Positions 1-8,748 are shown, counted from the stretch's first letter. The stretch: DNA of 64,000 bases from Marinobacterium jannaschii DSM 6295 (GCF_000620085.1 NZ_JHVJ01000006.1:264722-328721); one strand, 5' to 3'. A program made the numbers and translations. Notes: generated by a model from the sequence alone, not told the origin.

Positions 1-515
1 GCTTTCTTGGAACGCTCGGCCCAGCGCATCGACATCCGCATCGACTGTGCCGCTTCGGTTTCCGTCGCCGGATAAGGGGTACACTCATCGAAGATCATCA
101 CGATATCGGAGCCCAGGTCACGCTGCACCTGCATCGATTTTTCAGGATCGATAAATACTTTGGAGCCATTCACCGGCGACTGGAAGGTCACGCCCTGCTC
201 GGTGATCTTGCGCATCTTGCCCAGGCTGAACACCTGGAAGCCGCCGGAATCGGTCAGGATCGGTCCCTTCCACTGCATAAAATCATGCAGGTCGCCGTGC
301 TGCTTGACGATCTCGGTACCCGGACGCAGCATCAGGTGGAAGGTATTGCCCAGAATGATCTGGGCACCGGTTGCCTCGATATCCTTCGGCAACATACCTT
401 TGACGGTGCCGTAGGTACCGACCGGCATAAAAGCCGGGGTTTCCACCACGCCACGGGGGAATGTCAGACGTCCACGACGGGCCTTGCCCTGCGTCGTGAT
501 ACGTTCAAACTTCAT
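1..515 (-). CDS. tgt: tRNA-guanine transglycosylase, N-terminal part (cut by window edge)
   Basis: Exchanges guanine-34 for the queuosine precursor preQ1 in tRNAs with GUN anticodons, in the cytoplasm. Only the first ~170 codons lie in the window. The reverse strand reads [15 protein letters not shown] and then [16 protein letters not shown], the typical Tgt N-terminus in which the product loop and active site begin. The ATG at 515 lies 14 nt beyond the queA stop, so the two form a queA-tgt operon, as in many proteobacteria. The reading frame is intact up to the window edge. Confidence 0.93.
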   Translation of the reverse strand, partial: MKFERITTQGKARRGRLTFPRGVVETPAFMPVGTYGTVKGMLPKDIEATGAQIILGNTFHLMLRPGTEIVKQHGDLHDFMQWKGPILTDSGGFQVFSLGKMRKITEQGVTFQSPVNGSKVFIDPEKSMQVQRDLGSDIVMIFDECTPYPATETEAAQSMRMSMRWAERSKK

Positions 516-529
516 GAAACACTCTCTGC

Positions 530-1576
530 TCACTTTACCTCCAACGCCCCGTTCTTACGGGTAATAAACATCGCATCACCGTAACTGAAGAAGCGGTAAC
601 ACTCCTCAACCGCAGTCCTGTACGCCTGCATCACATGCTCGTAGCCTGCAAAGGCACTGACCAGCATCAGCAACGTCGACTCCGGCAGATGGAAATTGGT
701 AATCAGCACATCCACGGTTTTGAATTCGTAACCGGGGAAGATAAAGATGCTGGTATCGCCGAAGAACGGCTCGATCTCACCATTCTGGCTGGCACTCTCC
801 AGTGAGCGCACACTGGTGGTACCGACCGCAACGACCCGGCCGCCACGGGCCTTGGTCTCACGCACCGCCTGGCAGACCGCTTCGCTCACCTCGATATACT
901 CGGCGTGCATCACATGCTCTTCGATCTTATCCACCTTCACCGGCTGGAAGGTACCCGCCCCCACATGCAGGGTAACGAAGGCCTTGGTGACCCCCATCTC
1001 ATCCAGCTTGGCCAGCAACGCCTCATCGAAGTGCAGGCCAGCGGTCGGCGCGGCTACGGCACCCGGCTTCTGATTGTAGACCGTCTGGTAACGCTCGCGG
1101 TCTTCCAGCTGATCCTCGCGCTTCATATAAGGCGGCAACGGCATATGGCCGTGCGCCTCCAGCGCCTCGATCAGCGAACCCTCGATATCGAAGCGCAGCT
1201 GGAACAGGTTTTCGTGACGCCCGGTCACTTCCGCCTGCAAACCACCCTCAAGGGTCAGTTTCGCCCCCGGTTTCGGTGAGCGGCTGGAACGAACATGGGC
1301 CAGCGCCTCGGAGGCATTCAGCACCCGTTCCACTAGAATCTCGACCTTGCCGCCACTCTCCTTCTGGCCAAACAGGCGCGCCGGAATCACCCGGGTATCG
1401 TTAAACACCACCAGATCGCCCGGCTGCAACAGCTCCAGCACATCGGCAAAATGACGGTGTTCAAGGTTGCCGCTGTCACCCTCAAGGCACAACAAACGGC
1501 TCTGAGTACGTTGCTCCAGCGGATAGCTGGCGATCAACGCCTCAGGAAGATCAAAATGAAAGTCTTTAACCTGCAT
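530..1576 (-). CDS. queA: S-adenosylmethionine:tRNA ribosyltransferase-isomerase QueA
   Basis: Transfers and isomerises the ribosyl group of SAM onto preQ1-tRNA to give epoxyqueuosine, the step after Tgt. The 348-residue length fits the family. The N-terminus [20 protein letters not shown], the [13 protein letters not shown] segment, the PTAGLHFDE block and the C-terminal [20 protein letters not shown] block are family hallmarks. It is read before tgt with a 14-nt gap, so they are probably co-transcribed. Nothing looks truncated. Confidence 0.96.
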   Translation of the reverse strand: MQVKDFHFDLPEALIASYPLEQRTQSRLLCLEGDSGNLEHRHFADVLELLQPGDLVVFNDTRVIPARLFGQKESGGKVEILVERVLNASEALAHVRSSRSPKPGAKLTLEGGLQAEVTGRHENLFQLRFDIEGSLIEALEAHGHMPLPPYMKREDQLEDRERYQTVYNQKPGAVAAPTAGLHFDEALLAKLDEMGVTKAFVTLHVGAGTFQPVKVDKIEEHVMHAEYIEVSEAVCQAVRETKARGGRVVAVGTTSVRSLESASQNGEIEPFFGDTSIFIFPGYEFKTVDVLITNFHLPESTLLMLVSAFAGYEHVMQAYRTAVEECYRFFSYGDAMFITRKNGALEVK

Positions 1577-1659
1577 TCAGGACACTTCAGAAAGGCTGAT
1601 TGAAAGGAGCGACATTCTACCGGAGTAAGGAAAAATTTGCAGTTATCAGCGCTAACTGA

Positions 1660-1687
1660 TTGACGCCACGTGAAAGCCACTTATAAT
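1660..1687 (+). promoter_or_regulatory. Sigma-70 type promoter of tRNA-Leu
   Basis: A TTGACG -35 box (1660-1665) and a perfect TATAAT -10 box (1682-1687) are separated by 16 bp. The tRNA starts 16 nt after the -10 box, so transcription would begin just upstream of the mature 5' end. Confidence 0.75.
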
Positions 1688-1703
1688 ACGCCCCCACTGC
1701 AGT

Positions 1704-1790
1704 GCCAGCGTGGTGAAATTGGTAGACACAGGGGATTCAAAATCCCCCGCCTTAACGGGTGTGCCGGTTCGAGTCCGGCCGCTGGTACCA
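1704..1790 (+). tRNA. tRNA-Leu (anticodon CAA)
   Basis: An 87-nt class II tRNA. The acceptor arms GCCAGCG and CGCTGGT pair with G1:U72, as in other bacterial tRNA-Leu; A73 follows, and CCA is encoded. The D-arm reads TGGTGAAATTGGTAGACAC. The anticodon stem GGGGA/TCCCC encloses the loop TTCAAAA, giving anticodon CAA (reads UUG). A long variable arm and the T-loop GGTTCGAGTCC follow. The gene is monocistronic with its own promoter and terminator. Its 3' end borders an AT-rich, probably acquired segment. Confidence 0.97.
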
Positions 1791-1799
1791 CTACTTAAG

Positions 1800-1824
1800 A
1801 AGCTCCTTTGAAGGGGCTTTTTTT
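1800..1824 (+). terminator. Rho-independent terminator of tRNA-Leu
   Basis: The arms AAGCTCCTT and AAGGGGCTT pair over 9 bp with one G-U, around a very tight loop, and are followed by a run of T. Confidence 0.8.
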
Positions 1825-1875
1825 GTGTCTGTAGTCTGGCTAGTCTGCTGACTAGAGAAACATCTCAAAGTAACC

Positions 1876-1899
1876 ATGCTGACGGTTTTTAAGGAATGA
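1876..1899 (+). other. Possible 7-codon leader ORF overlapping the next gene
   Basis: ATG CTG ACG GTT TTT AAG GAA TGA reads MLTVFKE. Its stop overlaps the ATG of the CoiA-like gene in an ATGA arrangement, and AAGGA lies inside it too close to the downstream ATG for a normal ribosome site. Translational coupling through this mini-ORF would explain how the downstream start is used, but chance is also possible for so short a frame. Confidence 0.3.
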
Positions 1900-3518
1900 A
1901 GACCCCAATAGGCCTGGATAAGGATTCTCAGGAAATACGTTTAATTGACGACGTCGAAAGCGGCCTAAAGTGCAATTGTGTATGTCCAGAGTGCGGGGCT
2001 CCGCTCCTCGCAAAGAAGGGCCCAATCAAAGCCGATCATTTCTCTCACTATAAAGCCACCGAGCAACAAGCCTGTAGAGAAACAGCCGTCCACTTGATGG
2101 CAAAGTATGTATTGTTAAACGCCTCTACAATCCTTTTTCCCACGACTCATTACAGTTCCAAGACCATCTACTCACGTCTACAGGAACCATTCAGTTCAGC
2201 GCGAGAGTTCCTTGCAGAGTCATTAAAGGTTTGGGATACCCAAGAAGAGGTTAACCTACCGGCCCACCGAATAAAGCCAGATATTATCTGTACGACTGCA
2301 ATCGAAGGGCTGGAACTACAGGTAGCTATCGAAGTTGCTGTGACACATGAAGTGGATGACGAAAAAGCTCAAAAGATCGCAGCAGCCGGCTTAGCATCCT
2401 TTGAGATAGGCCTAGCTAATCTGACAACTAAGTCTCAACTAACGTTCGACGACATCGAGAAAGCACTTGGTGAAAAGGACAGGTTGTCCTGGATAAACGA
2501 AAGTGAGCCTTTCCGACAGCATCTCCATTATATTTGTCATTCAAACGCCGCAGAGGCTAGGGATAGGCGAAACCAGGAAATTGATAAATGGATGGACTGC
2601 ATACGTAACTACTTCAAAGTAGTAAAAACTCTATCCTTGCCAACCTACACTCTCCCAGCAGTAGTCACTTCACTTGATAAAGACCTAGCAGGCAACTACA
2701 TAAAGCCCAAGTTTCCCCCAACACCCGAGCTACCAACAACCCTTCAATTATGGGATATAACAGGCCCTGTTAAAGCCCAACTTGAAGCTAAATGTACCGT
2801 GAGCACACATCAATTTCGTCTCTTCATAGCTATACAATTACCCACAGCTAACACCTTCTCTTCTGATAAATCCCATCTACGATTAGATATTTCAGAGTTA
2901 CCAGCCCCTCAAGAACTCGAACGACAGTTGAAGTGGGGAAAATCTAAAGTAATGGATGAACATATCTCCACTGTGCGCTATATAAAACAACAAGCATTAA
3001 AGGCTGCTAACAACAAAATAAAACAGGACCTGCAGCACAGAATTGAGTGGTTCAACGACATCCTAGACGGAACCAAGCAACCTGAATTTCACAACATTGA
3101 TCGAATTCAACAGGATTACAACCAAGCGTTAATTGAGCTAACCCACAAAGGCATTCCTGCGAAGCAATGGACGAAAAACTACAAGGATGGATGGATTTTC
3201 GGATGCCCTAATGAGTACTGGCAGATCCTCCTAATTCGCACAATCTGCTTGGTGAACAATGATGGGGTGAATACGAAATACTATGCAGACAGACTTAAGA
3301 AGCATCACGGTGTCGATGCCATTGAACCGATTAGGACTCTCACCTTCCGTAAAAGCATCATGCACAAGGTAGGCTTTGATCCGGATCTTGTGCCAAGCAC
3401 CTACAAGATCTTGTGGGACTTTTTCCTTCATCTTGAAGGACTTAACGTTCTGAAAAAGTCGGGACGGGGTCAGTTCAGAAAGCTGATTCCATTTGGACAT
3501 TCATATCAGCAACTGTGA
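1896..3518 (+). CDS. CoiA-like protein with N-terminal Cys/His zinc module (orphan, AT-rich)
   Basis: A 540-residue cytoplasmic protein of unknown role. Residues 26-51 hold CNCVCPECGAPL and then HFSH, a likely zinc site (C28/C30/C33/H48/H51) of the kind at the N-terminus of CoiA-type competence proteins. Residues 128-160 read KPDI, then VAIEVAVTHEVDDEK, which fits the PD...ExX...K layout of a PD-(D/E)XK nuclease core, though the last motif is not canonical. The C-terminal ~300 residues match nothing I recognise. Codon use is much richer in A/T than in the neighbours (many AAA, ATA, CTA codons), a sign of transfer. It stands alone between tRNA-Leu and a transposase relic with no partner gene in the same direction. 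The start at 1896 lacks a well-spaced ribosome site. Confidence 0.6.
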   Translation: MKTPIGLDKDSQEIRLIDDVESGLKCNCVCPECGAPLLAKKGPIKADHFSHYKATEQQACRETAVHLMAKYVLLNASTILFPTTHYSSKTIYSRLQEPFSSAREFLAESLKVWDTQEEVNLPAHRIKPDIICTTAIEGLELQVAIEVAVTHEVDDEKAQKIAAAGLASFEIGLANLTTKSQLTFDDIEKALGEKDRLSWINESEPFRQHLHYICHSNAAEARDRRNQEIDKWMDCIRNYFKVVKTLSLPTYTLPAVVTSLDKDLAGNYIKPKFPPTPELPTTLQLWDITGPVKAQLEAKCTVSTHQFRLFIAIQLPTANTFSSDKSHLRLDISELPAPQELERQLKWGKSKVMDEHISTVRYIKQQALKAANNKIKQDLQHRIEWFNDILDGTKQPEFHNIDRIQQDYNQALIELTHKGIPAKQWTKNYKDGWIFGCPNEYWQILLIRTICLVNNDGVNTKYYADRLKKHHGVDAIEPIRTLTFRKSIMHKVGFDPDLVPSTYKILWDFFLHLEGLNVLKKSGRGQFRKLIPFGHSYQQL

Positions 3519-3770
3519 TCTGTGAAAATTCCCCGAAAGCATTCACGATTGCTATTGAAGATAGTTTCTTTGGCGATAGCCAACACCTCGATCTTAGTCG
3601 AGATTAACAACCTTCTCAGCACTCACAATTAAGCATTAATGGGTTTTACTCTGCCCCGATTTTATCCAAATGTGCTAAGCGGTTATCGAGTTTAGGGTTG
3701 TTTTTAGCGTCTCGGTCTGACGGAAAATCGTTTATCTCTCACACTCAAAGCAATTCCTCAAGGAAAGACG
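3519..3770. other. Intergenic stretch with no recognisable gene
   Basis: AT-rich sequence between the CoiA-like gene and the transposase relic. I see no credible coding frame, no strong terminator hairpin and no copy of the tRNA-Leu 3' end that would mark an attachment site. Confidence 0.5.
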
Positions 3771-3881
3771 GTTATAGTGGCCAACCATTCCCGGACAGTA
3801 AGTTAGCTTTTCCTTTGCCGCAACGGGCGGCTGTCCCTGAATGTATTGATGTGACCGTCGCCAGTTGTAGCGCACTGTCGC
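3771..3881 (-). pseudogene. Relic of the C-terminus of an IS3-type transposase (integrase domain)
   Basis: On the minus strand the sequence reads RYNWRRSHQYIQGQPPVAAK, then EKLTYCPGM. This closely follows the C-terminal signature of IS3-family OrfB transposases, in which YNxxRPHxxxxGxxPxxxxEKL and a short tail end the protein. Here P is replaced by S in the RPH motif, and there is no upstream catalytic DDE part: the frame runs straight into the LysR gene. It is a ~37-residue fossil abutting the LysR stop codon. Confidence 0.55.
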
Positions 3882-3882
3882 T

Positions 3883-4779
3883 TTAGCCTCTTTCCCTGGC
3901 CGATCTGAGCAGCATATCGTAGAAGCACCGGGCGGCAGGGCCGGTTGTGGCACCTTTAGGTAAGGTCAGGTGTAACGGCACCTGATAGCTGTCGGCATGT
4001 TCGACGCGAAGTACCCTGAGGTCACTATCGTTACCGGCATCAACGATGTGTTGTGGCAGTCGGCAGAAACCCACGCCCTGGGATACGGCGCGCATGGCAT
4101 GGTCAAAGTTATCAACCGTAATACGCTGGCGCGATTTCAACCAGCCGACATCCTGTGCGGCGGCGGGTTTGTCCGAACCACCCAGGTCACGGACCACTAT
4201 CTGGCAACTGGTGGCAAAGTCCGCCATTGTCAGGCTGACCCTGTCTGCCAGGGGGTGATTTCCGGACACCACCGGCACCATGGTTGTTAAGCCAAATGCT
4301 TCGGCCGGATAGTTGGTGACGGGCAGGTTGATAATTGCGATATCCGCCCGCTCGGCGGTGACCATCTCGGTGGTTTTCGAGAGTGAGGTTTCTAGCACCT
4401 GAATTGAGGTTGTGCTGTTTTGCGCCAGAAACTCAGCCATCGGTCCGTATAACCAGTCCGGATTACACAGGTGGTCCATGCTGACGGTGATTTCTGATTC
4501 GATCCCACTGGATAACTGGGCACTGACCAGTTCCAGCTCCTGGGCCTGGTCCAGTATCGGTGCCGCCCGGCGCAGTAATACCCGACCGTTATCAGTGAGC
4601 ACCGCCCTGCGTCCCTGCACCTCGACTAAGCTCACCCCAAGCTGTCGTTCGAGCTTCTTCACAGCATAGATCAGGGTGGTATGACTCTTGTTCAGGACTG
4701 ATGCTGCAGCCTGAATACTGCCGGCCTGTTCAATTGCCCTGAGGGTGAGCCACTGCTCCAGCGTTGTCTTTAGCTTCAT
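3883..4779 (-). CDS. LysR-family transcriptional regulator
   Basis: A 298-residue LTTR. Residues 1-65 form the winged-helix DNA-binding domain: LEQWLTLRAIEQAGSIQAAA, then LNKSHTTLIYAVKKLERQLG. The rest is a periplasmic-binding-protein-like effector domain. It is read divergently from ydhR, with a long inverted repeat in between, so it probably controls the ydhR-membrane protein pair and itself. The effector is unknown. Its 3' end is abutted by a transposase fossil. Confidence 0.88.
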   Translation of the reverse strand: MKLKTTLEQWLTLRAIEQAGSIQAAASVLNKSHTTLIYAVKKLERQLGVSLVEVQGRRAVLTDNGRVLLRRAAPILDQAQELELVSAQLSSGIESEITVSMDHLCNPDWLYGPMAEFLAQNSTTSIQVLETSLSKTTEMVTAERADIAIINLPVTNYPAEAFGLTTMVPVVSGNHPLADRVSLTMADFATSCQIVVRDLGGSDKPAAAQDVGWLKSRQRITVDNFDHAMRAVSQGVGFCRLPQHIVDAGNDSDLRVLRVEHADSYQVPLHLTLPKGATTGPAARCFYDMLLRSARERG

Positions 4780-4790
4780 ATGTCAATTTT

Positions 4791-4830
4791 ATAGACAATA
4801 AATAGCAATATTATGAACTTTATTGTCTAT
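4791..4830. promoter_or_regulatory. Candidate LysR operator: 12-bp inverted repeat
   Basis: ATAGACAATAAA (4791-4802) and TTTATTGTCTAT (4819-4830) are perfect inverted arms separated by 16 bp, between the divergent LysR and ydhR genes. Extra partial copies of the half-site (TGTC/GACA) lie next to the LysR start, as is common for LTTR recognition plus activation sites. Confidence 0.6.
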
Positions 4831-4910
4831 TTTTTATAGGAAAAAATAGCTCCAGCAATCAGAGAGCAGGTTGACGCTCTCACCCTCGTAACCCTGTTGG
4901 AGAGATGATA

Positions 4911-5216
4911 ATGGCTAAATTACTACAGGTGGATTTTGACTTTCAGGGCCCGTTTGGCGAAGAGATGTCCGCAGGGCTGGTCGACCTTGCACGGTCTATC
5001 AATGACGAACCGGGCATGATCTGGAAAATCTGGACAGAAAACGCGCTGGAGAAACGTGGCGGCGGTGTTTATCTGTTTGAAGATGAGGCCAGCGCGCAGG
5101 CCTATCTTGAGATGCACTCGGCACGCCTGAAGGCTCTGGGCGTCACCGAAGTCAGAGGCATAGTGTTTGATATTAATGAGCCACTGAGTGTCATCAATCA
5201 TGCGCCGCTTAGTTGA
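4911..5216 (+). CDS. ydhR: YdhR-family putative monooxygenase
   Basis: A 101-residue ferredoxin-like (dimeric alpha-beta barrel) protein closely resembling E. coli Ydh[17 protein letters not shown], then [30 protein letters not shown] and VFDINEPLS. The family is thought to act on aromatic or quinone-like compounds, but its substrate is not established. I chose the ATG at 4911 over 4905 because GGAGAG lies 6 nt upstream and the protein then begins M-A-x-LLQ, like YdhR. It is the first gene of a probable two-gene unit facing a LysR gene. Confidence 0.85.
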   Translation: MAKLLQVDFDFQGPFGEEMSAGLVDLARSINDEPGMIWKIWTENALEKRGGGVYLFEDEASAQAYLEMHSARLKALGVTEVRGIVFDINEPLSVINHAPLS

Positions 5217-5230
5217 GAGAAGGGGACTTT

Positions 5231-5602
5231 ATGAACAACAAACTCTTTCTGACCCTGCACGGGACAATCTATACGGTTTTTGCCCTGACACTGTTTTTTA
5301 TACCAACGCTTATGTGGCCAATGTATGGCGTCGAAATTAACGACCGGTATGCCTACTTCCTGTCGCAACACACCAGTATTTTTCTGGGCGGTGTAGCGGC
5401 GGTCAGCCTGTTTCTGCGTGAGATAGAGTCGGGGCCGATGGCAAGGCAGCTGTTTAAGGCTTTGCTTACCACTAACGTACTGGGGGTTGGTATCACGTTT
5501 TACGCGGCCGTTGGCGGTATCTTTGTCGGCTTCGGCTGGAGTGATCCTGCTTTTTTCGCGGTTCTTTCCATACTTTGCTTTCTGCAGCTGAAACGCCAGT
5601 AA
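5231..5602 (+). CDS. Small four-helix membrane protein of unknown function
   Basis: A 123-residue protein with about four hydrophobic helices: LHGTIYTVFALTLFFIPTLM, a segment around FLGGVAAVSLFL, one around TTNVLGVGITFYAAVGG and a C-terminal FFAVLSILCFLQL. The ATG at 5231 follows AAGGGGA at good spacing. It sits 14 nt after ydhR and is probably co-transcribed under the same LysR control. I do not recognise the family with certainty. Confidence 0.7.
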   Translation: MNNKLFLTLHGTIYTVFALTLFFIPTLMWPMYGVEINDRYAYFLSQHTSIFLGGVAAVSLFLREIESGPMARQLFKALLTTNVLGVGITFYAAVGGIFVGFGWSDPAFFAVLSILCFLQLKRQ

Positions 5603-5749
5603 CAATACGTCAGCCTTTGCCGTCCGGGTAGGGCGGCTGGCGGAATTCTGGAGAAATTGAGGAGATCTTCAGCTTGCCCTTTGCGGGCATCAGGCAAACG
5701 TGCAGAATCGGATCAGCCCCCTCCTCCAGCAACTCAATGGACTGAAGCC

Positions 5750-7066
5750 ATGTCTCACCCGAACGCCAGCGACTCTCTTTCCCCCGACTACTTTAGAAAA
5801 GGCTCCCTGGTGCTGTTTCTCGGGGTCTTTATCGGCTTTGCCGCCGATTATGGCTTCAACCTGACATTGAGTAACGCCCTGCCCAGCCATGAGTACGGTG
5901 ACTATAAGGTGGCTTATGCCTTTGCCGCCATTACCAGCGTGCTGGTGTTGCTGGGTGGCGACCGGGTCGCGCCGCGCTTTTTGTCGGCATCGCTGTCACG
6001 GGGAGATAACCGCCCCGTCTGGGAGTTTCTCCGCTTTTACCTGCTGATCGCAGCCGGGTTGTCGCTGGCGGTGTTTCTCTGTACGGCGGCCGGTGCTGTG
6101 CTGCATATCGGCAGCACCGACCTGCAGGATCATCATCCGCTGCTGCTGATATCGCTGGTGATTCCCTTTATCGCCATCGGTGCGCTGCTCAGCCGGATAC
6201 TTCAGGCCGCCAAACGACTGGCGCTGTCTAACCTGCCCTGGCGTATCGCCCTGCCGCTGCTCAAGACCGGGCTGGTATTGCTGCTGGTGGCCGCCCTGAG
6301 CGAAATCCATCTGTGGCAGGTGATCGCCTCAGCGACGCTGGCGGTTTGGCTGATCATTGGCTGGCAATGGCATAAGATCCGGCAGCTGAAGCTGTTAACC
6401 CTGCAGCGGGCACCGCAGACATTTGCCGGGGCTTCGGTACTGAAGCTGTCCGTGCCGATGATGCTGGCGATGCTGATTACCCTGGCACTGAACCAGATCG
6501 ACCTGTTTATGCTGGAGATGCTGGCAAACGAGCAGGATGTGGGACACTTCGCAGCCGCAGCCACCACCGCCCACCTGCTGCCAGTGGCACAGGTCACTAT
6601 CGCCGGGTTGTTCCTGCCACTGATTGCACCGGCACTGGAACAGGGCCGAAGCCGTGCCCGCGCCTTGTTCTGGCAGGGCCAGAAGGCCATCGCGATAACT
6701 GTGCTGAGCCTGACCCTGTTACTGCTACTCGGCGGCCCCTGGCTGCTGTCTTTCTTCGGCAATGACTTCCTGCTGGCAGAACAGGCGCTGCACTATCTGG
6801 TCGCGGGCTATGCGCTCTGGGCACTGGCGGCATTCGCCTCCACCTGGCTGCAGTATGGCGGCCAGGGTCATGTCGTGGTGATGATTGGCTGTGCGACGCT
6901 GCTGATTGATGCCGGCGGAAACTACTGGCTGATCTCCCGCTATGGGATCGACGGCGCTGCCATGGCGACCTGTCTCTCGATGGGGTTTGCGGCACTGGCA
7001 ACCTGGACGGCCTGCTACCGTCATCTGCATCAGGCAGACACCGGGGGCCAGCCATCGGCGACCTGA
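5750..7066 (+). CDS. Polysaccharide/lipid flippase-like membrane protein (MOP superfamily)
   Basis: A 438-residue inner-membrane protein with 12 or more hydrophobic segments. The pattern of the oligosaccharide flippase (Wzx-like) branch is visible in LSVPMMLAMLITLALNQIDL, MLEMLANEQDVGHFAAA, and a late LIDAGGNYWLISRYGIDGAA. Such proteins move lipid-linked sugars across the inner membrane, but there are no glycosyltransferase genes nearby, so the substrate is open. The ATG at 5750 is preferred to a TTG at 5657 because the extra N-terminus is low-complexity and would precede the first membrane helix by an unusual distance. Confidence 0.75.
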   Translation: MSHPNASDSLSPDYFRKGSLVLFLGVFIGFAADYGFNLTLSNALPSHEYGDYKVAYAFAAITSVLVLLGGDRVAPRFLSASLSRGDNRPVWEFLRFYLLIAAGLSLAVFLCTAAGAVLHIGSTDLQDHHPLLLISLVIPFIAIGALLSRILQAAKRLALSNLPWRIALPLLKTGLVLLLVAALSEIHLWQVIASATLAVWLIIGWQWHKIRQLKLLTLQRAPQTFAGASVLKLSVPMMLAMLITLALNQIDLFMLEMLANEQDVGHFAAAATTAHLLPVAQVTIAGLFLPLIAPALEQGRSRARALFWQGQKAIAITVLSLTLLLLLGGPWLLSFFGNDFLLAEQALHYLVAGYALWALAAFASTWLQYGGQGHVVVMIGCATLLIDAGGNYWLISRYGIDGAAMATCLSMGFAALATWTACYRHLHQADTGGQPSAT

Positions 7067-7104
7067 TCCCTCAGTCTCGGCAGCAACCTGGATGCAGCGT
7101 GGAA

Positions 7105-7569
7105 TTAAAGCTCGATGGCGGTTTCAAACTTTTCCCGCCCCAGTGAGATCATGCTGCGGTACTTACGCAGGTTCTGATCGCTGGAGAGCGTCCGGCGGCT
7201 GAAGTTTTCATAAGCCTGCAGATCCGCCACCATCACCACCAGCAGGAAATCGACCTCACCGGTCACCTGGTAGCACTGGGTGACTTCAGGCGCAGCTGCC
7301 ATCTTGCGTTTAAAAGCGGAGTAGATATCCAGCTGGTCACGGGCCATCTCCACCTCGACAATGATATTCAGCGGATGCCCCAGCACCGCCGGATTGACGA
7401 TGGACACATCGGCAATAATGACGCCCTCGTCGCGCAGTCGCTTTACCCGGCGCAAACAAGCTGGCGGCGACAGTCCAACCAGCTCGGCCAGTTGCTGATT
7501 ACTGATACGATTATCCCGCTGTAGCTGGTTAAGAATACGGCGGTCGATACGGTCCAGTTCGATTTTCAT
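7105..7569 (-). CDS. Lrp/AsnC-family transcriptional regulator
   Basis: A 154-residue protein: an N-terminal helix-turn-helix (LDRIDRRILNQLQRDNRISN, then QQLAELVGLSPPACLRRVKR) and a C-terminal RAM/ligand-binding domain (ALGHPLNIIVEVEMARD region; EVTQCYQVTGEVDFLLVVMV). Members sense amino acids and act as oligomers. It is divergent from the nucleoside-recognition gene at 7732, so that gene is a plausible target. The 147-bp intergenic region is AT-rich, as expected for Lrp sites. Confidence 0.9.
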   Translation of the reverse strand: MKIELDRIDRRILNQLQRDNRISNQQLAELVGLSPPACLRRVKRLRDEGVIIADVSIVNPAVLGHPLNIIVEVEMARDQLDIYSAFKRKMAAAPEVTQCYQVTGEVDFLLVVMVADLQAYENFSRRTLSSDQNLRKYRSMISLGREKFETAIEL

Positions 7570-7605
7570 ATGATTCCATTTATTACATCAAAAACTTAAT
7601 TAAAT

Positions 7606-7619
7606 TTCTTATACAAGAA
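7606..7619. promoter_or_regulatory. Possible regulator site in AT-rich divergent intergenic region
   Basis: TTCTTATACAAGAA has inverted TTCTT/AAGAA arms, embedded in A/T-rich sequence between the Lrp-like gene and the membrane-protein gene. It fits a weak Lrp-type site, but such motifs occur often by chance in AT-rich DNA. Confidence 0.3.
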
Positions 7620-7731
7620 TTTTTCACAATTTTTATCAAAATAGTAGCGCCATTATAAAATCACCGCTCAGCCACACCCGATACAATGCAGCCCTTCTCA
7701 ATCTGATCTGATCAATATGGAGCGTTGCAGC

Positions 7732-8748
7732 ATGCCGGCGTTACTCAGGCACCCCTTTATTTCTGTCACCCTGCGTGAGCTGGCACTGGAGATCTACGAG
7801 GTCTGCTTTACCCTGTTTAAGCTGATGATCCCGGTCCTCATCGTGGTGAAGGCCCTTGAAGAGATGGGCGCGATTCCCTATATCAGCAGCCTGCTGGAGC
7901 CGCTGATGCAACTGGTTGGCCTGCCGGAATCGATGGGACTGGTGTGGACCACCACCCTGCTGACCAACATCTACGGGGGTATGCTGATCTTTTTCCAGCT
8001 GGCGCCACAGGAGAACCTGTCGGTGGCACAGGTTACGGTGCTCAGTGCATTGATGCTGATGGCACACGGACTGCCGGTAGAGGTGCGTATCGTGCAGCAG
8101 GCCGGGGTGCGTTTCCTCTGTGCCCTGGCGATCCGCATGCTTGGCGCGCTGGGGCTGGGGCTGATCCTGCATCACCTCTACAGCTGGGGTGACTGGCTGC
8201 AGCAGCCGGCACAGCTAAGCTGGACACCCCCGCCGGTGGACAGCAGTCTGAGTTCCTGGCTGCTGTCCCAGCTGGAGAGTTTTGCCATGATCGTGGTGGT
8301 GGTCAGCGCCCTGCTCAGCCTGCTGCGTTTCCTGCGCTGGATCCATGTCGAGCGGCTGATGATCTGGCTGCTGCAGCCGGTGCTTAAGGTGCTTGGCATT
8401 GGTCCTCAGGCCACCTCACTGACGATTATCGGTATCACGCTGGGGCTCTCCTTCGGCGGCGGCCTGCTGATCCGCGAAGCCCGCAGTGGCAATGTCAGCC
8501 AGCGCGACTGTTTTGCGGCACTGGCACTGCTGGGGCTGCTGCACAGCCTGATCGAGGATACCCTGTTGGTGTTGCTGCTGGGAGCCGACCTGTCCGGGGT
8601 GCTCTGGATGCGGCTGGCCTTCAGCCTGATCACCGTTGCCCTGATGACCCGCTGGCTCGACAGTACCAGCGAATCGTTCCGCAACCGCTACCTGTTTCAT
8701 GATGTCACCCACAACGACCCGCCCGGGGGAAAGCTGCATGCAGGATAA
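7732..8748 (+). CDS. Nucleoside-recognition (Gate) domain membrane protein
   Basis: A 338-residue polytopic inner-membrane protein of the SpmA/SpmB/YjiG-like Gate family, with two similar halves. VGLPESMGLVWTTTLLTNIY and GLSFGGGLLIREA are typical Gate-domain stretches. The transported or sensed molecule is not known for this branch. ATG codons at 7717 and 7732 are both possible; GGAG at 7719-7722 is well placed for 7732. The stop overlaps the rarD start, indicating translational coupling. A divergent Lrp-type gene lies upstream. Confidence 0.75.
   Translation: MPALLRHPFISVTLRELALEIYEVCFTLFKLMIPVLIVVKALEEMGAIPYISSLLEPLMQLVGLPESMGLVWTTTLLTNIYGGMLIFFQLAPQENLSVAQVTVLSALMLMAHGLPVEVRIVQQAGVRFLCALAIRMLGALGLGLILHHLYSWGDWLQQPAQLSWTPPPVDSSLSSWLLSQLESFAMIVVVVSALLSLLRFLRWIHVERLMIWLLQPVLKVLGIGPQATSLTIIGITLGLSFGGGLLIREARSGNVSQRDCFAALALLGLLHSLIEDTLLVLLLGADLSGVLWMRLAFSLITVALMTRWLDSTSESFRNRYLFHDVTHNDPPGGKLHAG

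Noticed and set aside
1704..3900. Integrative element using tRNA-Leu as attachment site
   Set aside because: No integrase gene and no direct repeat of the tRNA 3' end were found, so only an acquired segment is claimed.
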